Made by a program: the position numbers and the translations under genes. Shown in pieces: positions 21,887 to 32,000 of a DNA stretch of 64,000 bases; position 1 is the stretch's first letter; the number at the start of each line of letters is the position of its first letter. Below the pieces are notes generated by a model. The model searched no databases and had not been told where the DNA came from. It worked only from the letters and a program-made list of their open reading frames with translations. Source of the DNA: Macrophomina tecta (Eukaryota > Ascomycota > Dothideomycetes > Botryosphaeriales > Botryosphaeriaceae); assembly GCA_024180945.1 (NCBI GenBank), contig JAKSGN010000041.1:2728001-2792000 (forward strand). The letters are read 5' to 3'.

Positions 21887-22523
21887 TCAACCAAGTCTGT
21901 CCGAAACGTTGATATCCCAAATGGTCTTGGGCTCTGTTCTTTGGACACGGTCGTCCTTGAGCATCCTGAACAATTCCGTTAACCAGGACTGCGTATATTG
22001 TACCTAACTCTCGAGACAAGCATACCTGGCGTCGACGCGTACGTCTTCACCCTCAACCTCCAAGCGCGCCTCGGGCGTCTTAGCTTCGATGACGAAGTGG
22101 TTGTCGCAGTGCGGGCAGTATTCGTCGCTCTCCTCGAACTCCTCGGCGTTCTTGCGGAAACACTTCTTGCACTTTTTGCAGGCAAAAGTCATTTCGGTGC
22201 TCTTCATGAGGTCGTGCTTCTGCGTCTCGGCATGGCACTCGGCGCAGTCGAACCACTTGCGGCAGCAGGGGCTGCGGATGGAGACCTGAGCGTTGAGGAT
22301 GTGTTTACTTAAGCGGGGTCAGCGGCGGCGCACAGGGGGGCGCGGAGGCGCAGGAGCAACGTACCACATGGCGGCAGGCGTTTGAGCGTGCGGACGAGGT
22401 CACGGGCGCGTCAAAAGGCTCAGGCGTGTGTTCCAAGCGCGAGGACGGGATTGTGGGAGTCGAGTTTGGCGCGGGAGCCGGGCTGAAACTTAGGGACCTG
22501 GCGGGCGTTAATTGGGATGACAT
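21887..22523 (-). CDS. CHY-type zinc-finger protein
   Basis: Small Cys/His-rich protein (165 residues with the splice chosen here) with a zf-CHY domain, the zinc module also found in RCHY1/Pirh2 and in the mitochondrial Hot13 family. Exon 1 (22523-22365) encodes a Ser/Pro-rich leader ending in NACRHV; exon 2 (22285-22026) gives SPCCRKWFDCAECHAETQKH, then FACKKCKKCFRK and DEYCPHCDNHFV; exon 3 (21965-21887) ends in DINVSDRLG with stop TGA at 21887. At least five CxxC/CC pairs fit several zinc sites. The first intron is puzzling: the canonical acceptor (CTCAG at 22286) gives CRHVVSIRSPCC, yet the four codons before it (LNAQ) are in frame and would give a more usual spacing between Cys pairs. Function in fungi is not established. 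Confidence 0.8.
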
Positions 22524-23055
22524 CGCGTCGCCGCAAAAACGCCCTGGCCTCGCAGGGCAGCACCACGCGCCGCCTTGTGGGGAAACCCGACGCCGTTGTG
22601 CCCTACGGTAGGGTAGTTACGCCAGCATACGCACGCCCGCGCTCACCACAGCCTCACTTCACCTCCGTTACCGCGCCCAGCAGCACTTCTGGTCGACGCA
22701 CACCGCCACATTCTCAGGCTCGAATTCCATTACACTCGCTCGCGCGCAGGGGGCCACGCCTGCTGCAAGGTACTCGTGCAGGACCCCTCCATCCCGGCCA
22801 ATCCTCCTGCCGCATCGCCAGCCCAAGCCGATCCACGCCCATCGCGCCCCGAAACTTAGTCTTCTCTCTTCTCCCGATCGCACCCTCACTCTGTTCCGGT
22901 CTCTCTCGCGTTGGGCATGCTGCCACTGCCGCTCTCAACCATCCTTTTGCGCCGCTCTGGCCACTTCCGATCCTTATAATCCCCCAGGCTGGGGCATGAG
23001 TCCGTTGAAGCCCGTTCAGGACTGAGAGTTGTGCTACTGTCCTAGCTGAGAGGTC
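22524..23055. promoter_or_regulatory. bidirectional promoter region, CHY / 5-phosphatase genes
   Basis: 532 nt, GC-rich then CT-rich (TCTTCTCCCGATCG... near 22865), between divergent start codons. Open frames here are short-range artefacts of base composition. No specific site assigned. Confidence 0.5.
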
Positions 23056-26000
23056 ATGGACAAGCCTCCGGGCAGGACGGAGAGCACAGATGGCTCCTCC
23101 ATAGTGAGCGCATCCTTCGCCCTGAGCAGCAGAGCTCGTGCTAATGCCCGTCTTGTAGAAGCCCGTGTCGTCGTTGCGGAGCCACTTTGAGAATATGCTC
23201 CATCGCCAATCTTCCTCTACAACCGACCCGCCACGTTCGAATAATGCACGGCCGAGCCTGGGAAATATTTTCGACGGCCCCGAGGAGATCCGCGCACGCC
23301 CGGATGGCCGCATGTCGCTGGACCTGCCACGCCCTAATGTTGGCCTGCGAAGTACGTCTCCGAAGGGGTTATATGCGCCCCCGCGAACGCCGGAAACACG
23401 AGGCATGGCCATAGACACAAGCAGATCACGGCCGATCTCCATGTACCAGCTGTCTCCACGAAGCTCTCCGCCAAGGTCTCCGACAAGGTCGCCGCCTGTT
23501 GTCACCGTGAACTCTCCTAAGTCACCTAATCATTTTTCGGATCCCGACATGAAATCCCCTCCACCGAGGAGCACTCCGCAGCCTTCTCAACCATCCCCAT
23601 CTCCCCTGTCCGGCTCGCCGCACGGAAGCGGTTTTCGGCATTTCCGTGTTCAAAGCAAGGCCACAACACCCGCAATCGAAGCTCTTCAAGCACCTTTTCT
23701 CCAGGCGGCTGCAAAATCCACTCCTTCGCCCGATCCTTCGAAACACACACACACACCATCAGAAAAGGAGGTTGGCACCAGACCTGCTTCGGTCATTTCG
23801 AGTGGCGGTGGACCCCCTCCAATCAATCGAGCTGGTAAACCGAAAATACCCAGCAAACCTGCTTCTGTTTCAGGTACATCAGTCTCTGCTGCGACTGGGA
23901 AGGCTTCGCTCGCTGTTGAGGCTGGGAACGCCTCCGCTGAGGAGCGCATATCACCCTTCAGCACGCCTCCGAGCAGCGATGAAAGCGGGCATCATTCGCC
24001 GTCTCCGCCGCGCGGTCAAGTTAATAGTATCTCTTCTAGCCTGCCACCGACCAAAAGGGCAAGTTACTTCCAGCAGCAGCAGCAGCAGCAACCTCAACGA
24101 CCACAAGAGGCTCGGGAGCTTCCCAAACAGCCTAGTCTTCGGTCCCTTAAAGCTCCTGCAGATGTTTCTGCTGGCGAGGCCAGTGATTCGTTGGATGAGC
24201 GTCCTGGCTTACCACCTCGACGTGGCGGTGATATTCGGAGATCTAAACCACCTCCTCCCGACCCGCCGCCTGCGCGTCGATCCATGGATACCTCCAGGGC
24301 AGCAGTTCTGGATGCTGCACGAGTGGCAGCAGCTAATGAGCCGACACCAAAATTGCCTAAGCGCACTGCCACCTTCGGACCTTCAAAATCTCCACGCCTG
24401 AACGGTAGTCAACAAAAAATTCCTCCTCAACCCTCGCAAAGACCAGTCCAAGCCGCAAAACAGCCTCAAACCCAGAGATACAGCGCACTTTATAAGTACG
24501 ATTCAGATGAAATGGAGCAGCCCTCGGAAGGGCCAACACCTATACTTTCGGAGTATCCCGACTCGTCTCAAGCGAACAGAAGACCGCCTATGTTTAGGCA
24601 AAGACCGCGCGAAATTGCTCTAGGTTACGATACCAAGCTGTTCGCCATCTGCGGGGAAATAGTGTGTTCTTCTGGATATCTCACTCGCGCCTGGAACCTG
24701 GTGACTGGCGATATGATACTGAACACTGCCTTGGGAGAATCCACGAAGATGACTGCTATGGCGTTCAGACCGTCGACTGACGTGGAAAAGGAGGGAAATA
24801 GCATCTGGTTTGGAAGCGAAAAGGGCGAGCTGTTCGAGTTGGATGTACCTTCTGGGGCTGTGATCGCAGAGAAGCGGAGCGCTCATTCGAGCAAGATCGT
24901 CAAAATCTACCGATATGCTGCGGAGATGTGGACCATAGACGAGGACGGCAAGGTAGATATCTGGCCGCCGGACGAGACTGGTTCACCGACTCTGCATCAA
25001 ACACCGAATAGCTTCCGGATCCCCAAAAGCCATAACTGCTCCATCGTTGCAGGCAACAAGCTCTGGGTGTCCCACGGGAAGGAAATAAGAGTCTTTCAGA
25101 GGAGTCCAGAACACAACGGTTTCTTCCCCGTGCTTTCTCAACCTTTGTCCCATCCCAATGCCGGAGAGGTCACCTCTGCGGCGATGATTCCCAGCCAGCC
25201 TGACCGGATTTACTTTGGCCACAATGATGGCAAGGTTACGGTGTATTCTCGCAAAGATTATTCCTGCTTAGGCGTTGTCAGCGTTAGCTTGTACAAGATC
25301 AGTTGCCTGTCAGGCGCGGGCGATTACCTTTGGGCCGGCTACAACACTGGCATGGTCTATGTGTATGATACTACGCAGACGCCTTGGCAGGTCAAGAAGG
25401 ATTGGCACGCGCATGACAACCCAATAGCGGGGATTATTGTGGACCGAAGTAGTCTGTGGAAGATGGACCGCCTTCAAGTTGCTTCCCTCGGAACAGACAG
25501 CGTAATAAGGATATGGGACGGCATGTTAAAAGAAGACTGGCTCGAGCAAGACATGCAGATGCATGATAGGGAGTTCTGCGATTTCAGAGAGATATCAGCA
25601 ACAGTCATGACGTGGAATGCGGGTGCTTCGAAGCCGACAAGCCTGAGATTTGAGGAGCAAGACGGCAATTTTTTCAGGGACCTGCTAAGCCCTGAGGATC
25701 CTTCAGACATTCTGGTTTTTGGATTTCAGGAACTAGTCGATCTGGAGGATAAGAAGGTTACTGCAAGTAAGTTCTTCTATTTCCATTTGCTTAACCAAGG
25801 GCGTATATTCACGCGCTGGCAGAGAGCTTCTTTAAGAGCAGTAAGAAAAAGGACGCCTCGGAGCAGGAGCACATGAGCCGCCAATACCGTGCCTGGAGAG
25901 ACCATCTTATCAGGTGCATTGACGACTATATTCCGGGCGAGCGCTACACCTTATTGCACACTGCGAACCTCGTTGGCCTTTTCACTTGCATCTTTGTCAA

Positions 26001-26919
26001 GGAGTCCGAACGCATGAGAATCAGGGACTTGAGCGCTGCTGAAGTCAAGCTTGGCATGGGTGGCTTACACGGCAATAAGGCGAGTACAGGCCACAAATTA
26101 GGAAGTACAGAATTGCTGACAGTCAAACTAGGGAGCCTTGGTTGTTCGGTTCATCCTGGATGACAGTTCTATTTGTTTCGTGAATTGCCATCTTGCTGCA
26201 GGACAAACGCAGACAGTCCATCGCAATAACGACGTCGCCGCAATTATGGAAACTTCGGCTCTCCCGCCACAGATGGATCTTGGTGCTCGCGCAGATATGT
26301 TTGTTGGTGGTGGAGATGGCTCAATGATCATGGACCATGAAATTTGCATACTCAACGGCGACCTGAATTACCGCATCGATTCGATGACCCGTGACGCGGT
26401 CATCAGGTGTGTCAACGAGGGGAATCTGACCAGGCTGCTGGAAAACGACCAGCTTCTTCGATCCAAGCGAAGGAATCCCGGATTCAGATTGCGCGCCTTC
26501 AACGAGTGCCCTATCACGTTCGCACCAACATACAAGTATGATGTTGGGACGGACAGATACGACACAAGCGAGAAGAAACGTTCTCCGGCATGGTGTGACA
26601 GACTCCTCTACCGCGGTAGAGACCGCATCAGCCAGCTCGACTACCGAAGACACGAAGTCCGGGTTTCAGACCACAGGCCGGTTAGTGGTAGATTCAGAAT
26701 CTGTATCAAGACAATCAATCCCAAACGGCGGGCAATCGTGTGGGAACAACGCGAGCAAAGGTTCGAGGACCTGAAGCAGCGGCTTGCAACAGACATTAAG
26801 TAAGTTTATGGGTGCATTGACAGGCAATACGGACCTCCTAACGCATATGCAGGCTCGACTACTTGATCAACGTGTTTGGACTCAGCTCTAAGGATGCGAA
26901 GAAGCTGCTGAAGCTGTAA
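23056..26919 (+). CDS. inositol-polyphosphate 5-phosphatase with beta-propeller-like N-terminal half
   Basis: Predicted PtdInsP 5-phosphatase, 1215 residues, five exons: 23056-23103, 23159-25766, 25823-26079, 26132-26799 and 26853-26919. Residues 1 to about 480 are Ser/Pro-rich disorder with a Gln run (24071-24091). About 500-810 looks like a WD40-type propeller (repeated strands such as SIWFGSEKGELFELD, RIYFGHNDGKVTVYS and SVIRIWDG). The catalytic domain follows with the family motifs: TWNAGA, FGFQELVDLEDKK, FVNCHLAAG, NGDLNYRID, PAWCDRLLYRG and SDHRPVSGRF. All metal- and phosphate-binding motifs are present. The same order, propeller then phosphatase, occurs in plant WD40 5-phosphatases and in a fungal family, implying membrane traffic or phosphoinositide turnover (inference). 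The third intron (26080-26131) has a GC donor, AAG|GCGAGT, required to rejoin HGNK|GALVVRF. Confidence 0.93.
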
Positions 26920-27383
26920 CGAAAGCGACGAGCGGAAAGAGAGATATGACGATGTCGATGATTTTCGTGCTGCATGGCCTGCATGGTGCATCTGCGGGGC
27001 GTTTGTTTCTTTTTCTAGAGAAACGTATGGGCGGCAGTGGTCATTCAAAGAATGGAGGTACTTGTGTGCGGCAGTGGTGGTGAGCGCATATCCGTACAGG
27101 GAGTGTCTCTACTATACCCAAACCTATTACAGCTAAATATTACAATGCTCCTACCGAGTGGGACCGAACGCTCCACAAGCGCATCTGAGGATTTCGATGA
27201 TGCCGCGATTATGAGAGAGAACGACGGAGACACAGAAAGCTCGGGCCCGCTGAAAGGCGGTCGCCGTCCCTGACCAGGCATGACGTAATGTTGCTCGCAT
27301 ACCGAATGCTCAAAAACACCCACGCTTGCTCCTATCTCAACGCTCGAGAATCATTTAGAAAATCCTTACAAGGTGCGCTTCTC
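26920..27383. other. intergenic
   Basis: 3' flank of the 5-phosphatase gene and upstream region of the GFA gene, both on the + strand. An in-frame ATG at 27288 would lengthen the GFA protein by 32 residues. Nothing else seen. Confidence 0.5.
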
Positions 27384-28258
27384 ATGTCTTTTGCCCGGCT
27401 CTGCCTTACCAAACCCCTCAGCACTTCTCTCTGTTCTGGCGTCATCCGCAGCGCGTCCAAGCCGTCCCTAGCTCTGCTCACGCGACAAAGCAACCCCACC
27501 AGCCCCTACACCTTCCACACAACCGCCATGCACCAGAACCAGTCGAGAGGAGAAGAGACCGAGGGCCTGAGCGAGTGGAAGAAGAGGGCACCCTATCGTG
27601 TCCACGAACCCAATGAGAAGTTTGATGTGAAGTACGAAGCCAACTGCCACTGCGGCCGCGTCAAGTACCAACTCAGCCGTGTTGAGCCTCTCGACTCCAA
27701 GTTGTGCCACTGCACGACTTGCCAGACTCAGCATGGTAAGAAATCAAAAGGCTCGCTCTCGACGTTATAGCTCACATGGAGGTTTAGCTGCACCCTTCCA
27801 GTGGGCTGCCATCTTCCACAAGGAGGACATCAACTTCACCAACGGCCATCACGACCTCGAGTGGTACGATCCGACCGAGAAGTCAGTCGAGCACAAGCTC
27901 CCATGCAAAGTCCGCTGCTCCTACTGCCACTCGCCGATCATGGACGAGGGTCGCAACATGATCCTGCTCTTCCCCAGCCTGATCCATCTGAAGACGGACG
28001 AGGATAAGGCTTATTTCAAGCCTCGGTGAGTGGTTACATGCATGCGTGTTGATTTGGCAATCGCTGACTGTGTTGTACAGCTGCCACATGTTCTACGGTC
28101 AGCGCGTCATGGACATTCCGGACGGCCTGCCCAAGTGGGATGGCCTGAGCCAGGAGAGCAACCTGATTGAGGATAGCCCGCCGGACCAGGTCCGCGAGTT
28201 AGAGCGCAAACGCGAAAAGGAGAGGGGGGAGCGCTTCGAGAAGGGCGAAAACAAATAA
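27384..28258 (+). CDS. GFA/CENP-V zinc-domain protein
   Basis: Member of the GFA family (glutathione-dependent formaldehyde-activating enzyme / CENP-V fold, Mss4-like), 255 residues from 27384-27735, 27788-28025 and 28081-28258. Zinc-binding cysteines are visible as ANCHCGRVKYQL, KLCHCTTCQTQH and VRCSYCHSPI, the last giving the CxxC pair of the fold. The residues before MHQNQSRGEE (MSFARLCLTKPLSTSLC...FHTTA) are basic, Ser/Thr-rich and lack acids, so a mitochondrial form starting at 27384 and a cytosolic form from the ATG at 27528 are both possible. The C-terminal tail is a charged Glu/Lys/Arg helix. Many fungal GFA-domain proteins have no known substrate; formaldehyde handling should not be assumed. 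Confidence 0.88.
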
Positions 28259-29016
28259 GCATATGGCCAGCGGGAGACGGCGTTGATGGGCGAGGCGCAA
28301 GACGGCTGCATAACAAAGAGGAGCCTGTTTTCTTTTCATGCACTATGATGACTGCGCAGGCTGCATGAAGCACCGGCTAGCCACGAGAATAAAAATGGAG
28401 TTGGAACACACAAATGATAAATAGCCATGCGGTTTTGCCTTGTAACGAATGTGTAACACCAAGCGGGTATGCAACGCTGGGTGCTTGTTTGCTTGCTCGT
28501 AGGTACATACGTACCGCTTTCAGAAGTTACTGGGCGACGCAGCGCGCAGCTTCTCGAATAATGCAGCTCGCGTCGCTGCCCGCGGGAACGGCCTCGTCGG
28601 CTCACCTATGCTGCAACAAGTCGAGGCCTCACCCCAGCACCGAGAGGTATTACTACTGCTGCACCACCTTCTTCCCTTCTTTTGCGATGCCCGCGCCCTT
28701 TTAACAAGCGACCCGAGCCAAGCGCCGCCTTTGCGCCTCCTCCGCACCATCCCTGCAACTGCCAATCCTCCGCGCGTGCCGACGCGGGCTTACTGTTACT
28801 GGGCGCACGCCATCACGTGTGGCTCGGTGAAGCGGACAATCACGGACTTAGAGCTCGCAGCGTGAGTCGGACCCTTGCATCATTGGATGTCACCCGCGTC
28901 ACTTTTGGTCGCGCTTCCTACCATCACTGTTCCTCACCCGCTCCAACCATGGCTGTCCTTTCTTGCCTCCCTCGCGCTGACAGCCCCTTCCACAGCTGCG
29001 GTGCTTCAACCGCATA
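28259..29016. other. intergenic, upstream region of chromodomain gene
   Basis: 758 nt. GC-rich and CT-rich stretches, with short overlapping open frames only. The nearest 40 nt before the ATG at 29017 contain no upstream start in frame. Nothing else recognised. Confidence 0.5.
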
Positions 29017-32000
29017 ATGGCACCGGACCGAGCCATCTCCCATAAGCGCAAGCGCTCCAACATTCCCGATTCGCTACAGACAACACCTCGATCCACCCCG
29101 CGCAAGCGCCAGAAGACGAAGATTGACGACGAAGCCGCTGCAGCCCCGGCCCAATCCACCCAGTCCGCCGCTGACAGCGAGCCCTTTTACGAAGCGAGGG
29201 CTATTCTCGAGGAGCGGAAGGGGCAGTACCGCATCGACTGGGCCGACAATCCTGAGACCGGGGAGACATACGAGCCCACGTGGGAGCCGAAGAGGAACGC
29301 CAATAAGCAGCTGGTCGATGATTGGAAGCTGAGGAAGCTCGCTGAGAAAGAACGCAAGCGGCAAAAGCAGAAACACCCCTCTGCGCCAGCCCGCCCGGCT
29401 ACTGCTGGAAGCCCGCAGACCTACACCAGCCCTACACCAGCTCTCCCGTCTGCAGCCGCACCGAAGAGGACGCAGCATCCACCGAAGCGCCGACGCATTG
29501 TGCACAGCTCTTCACCTGAACCACGGCCGGAGTCAGAGCCGAGCCAGCTTCCTGTCCATAGCTCCAATACTGACGACAGCGAGCGCGTCATCCCAGAGAC
29601 TGAGCCCCAGGATAACGGGCCGCGCCCCGAAGCTCAAGTCGTTGTAACTCAGCCTACGGACTACAATCCTTCCGAATACGAGCATTTCTCGGTCTCGCAG
29701 ATCCTTTGGGGTTCCTCGCAGACAACACAAGCTGTCGCCTCCCAGCTTCAGCCGACCCAGGCCAACGCCGATACCTCGCAATTGGTTGAGAGTCCGCAGC
29801 CTGGCCTTCGAAGATACTGCATCCCTGCAGAGAGGCTTCTGCAGCAACCTCGTTTTGGAAACGGCGCCGTCGTTCCGGATTCCCAGAGCCTTCCGGGGGA
29901 TTCGAGCTACGTCCCCTCTACTCAGACGCGCTCAGGTGCCGAGAGCCAATTGGTTCAGACTCAGCCTCAGCCTGTCGATTCTACAGCCACCCGAGCAGCT
30001 CAGCAGGACAATTCAGCCTCAGCCTCGGCCCAATTCACAAACTCACAACAAGACAACTCAGCACCTGTCCCCGAAACTGACCAGATCGAGGACGTCTCGT
30101 CAAGCCCGGCTGAGCACAACCATCACGAGTATCAGGTCCCTTTACAACGAGAGTCTCCTTTGCAGACGGCCAGTTCGGCTTCTTCACCACCTCCAACCGA
30201 GTCGCCCGAGAAGTCGACGCCATCACAAAACCGGATCGACGGTACCGGTTTCTCTCTAGAAGGCCAAGTTAACACGCACTCTGCGACTGCGAGTGAGGAA
30301 GCGCACGGCTGCGAAGAGGCAGAATCTCCATCAAGGCCTCCTAGTCCCAAGTCAAAACCGCAGGATAAGGAACAGGCCACATCCGCCAGTGCCCAAACCC
30401 AGATAGCTTCTGGTGGAGATCTAATTTTTAGGAACTTTGACGCCGCGGAAAAGATTCCCCAGGTTCAGGCCGCGGCTGGGGCGACGAGTTCGACTGAAGG
30501 GCAGCAAGAGCCAGCTCAGCAAACTGCTGGATCCGAGAACGATACTTGCAATCAACGGCTGCCGGAAAGAGAAGTATCACCCAGTGGAAAGGAGATAGAC
30601 GGCAGTGGCAACACCGCTGCCGAGAGCGCTGCTAGATTTTCGACTGCGCAATACAAGACCCAGACAATCTCTGGAGACGGATCCGCAGGCTCTGAAAAGG
30701 TCCAACCCTTCATTTCTTGCCCTGAAAAACGGGTGTCAGAACCAATTGAACCGTCCAGCAATACCGCCGAATCTCCACGACAGGACCCAGCAGAAGGCTC
30801 TACACAAGACGTTACTGACCCTGATAACCCCCCTGAATTCCAGCCCGCTCAGAAAAAAATTGTCTTAGAGCTGCAATCCAGCTCGAATTCTCGACTAAAC
30901 TGTCTAGAGAGAGCGAACTCGCAAAGCCGTAGTCAACCGTGGCAGCCCGCTCAAGAAGTTCCTGAAATTGAGTTGGACAACTCACAATCCTGCGATTATA
31001 CAAACTCCTCCCGCTCAAGGTCTTCCGCGCATAGTGAAGAATCCAGGGAAACGCAAGCCGCGAAACGGAAAGATTCATCACGTTACTGGGTTGAGTCCGG
31101 TGTATTAGGCCAAGCCGACCCGAACGTCGTCCGTCGCCCAGCTCAACAGACAGAGTCTGACGTACCTGGTCCGAAGGACATTGTGCCAAGCATCGAGGAT
31201 CGAACAGAGACACCCATTCGAGGCTACTATAGGAAGTCATCACGAGGCATGCCGCAGACTCCGCAACCACCCAACAGTTCTATGGGCAATTTTGATTCGA
31301 CACCGCAGAAATCACTAACTGAGCAATTGCGAGAAGTGCAAGCACGAAGCAAGGCTGAGAGGGAAAGAAAGAAAGCCGAGCTACTAGCTAAGTACGATAA
31401 TCCGGCCCCGAAGTCGCCGTCTCTTGAAGCCAGCACGAGGTCTCCGTCAGTAATACCGCCGCATCACGCGCAGCCTCCAATGGAGCCACAATACACATTA
31501 ATGCCCTCTAACCTTTCGGCGGAATCCCGACCGGAAGTACGAAGTCCACAAAACGAGCACTCACTACTAGCGGCCAACCATCCTGGTAGCGATACGGAGA
31601 TGCATGACTATACCTCTTCCGGTGTCCTCCTCGATGAACCAATTATAGGCGAAGCCGAATACCTTATTGGCCTCTCTATGGAGGGACTCCAAGGTGACCA
31701 ATACCGAAGGGAAATCAGCTTCAAGAAGGAGGAGATCACCGACTTCACAGAGAATGACCCTCCTGATGAATCCTCCATCAACGGAGTCCGCGAATTGCTC
31801 GAAAATGTTGGCAACGTCATCACCCACATGGATCTCGGCTATGCAAACGAAGATTCACTAACGCAGTACGATGCCAACTCGAAAGTATTGGTTGCCTGGA
31901 GTAACAATAGCAGCACGAAGTTCCGCTTCCTCGGAGGTGTACTGGATCGCTTGCGTCATTCCAAACTACATTTCGTCATTCTCGGTCGGGCAGGAGCTTT

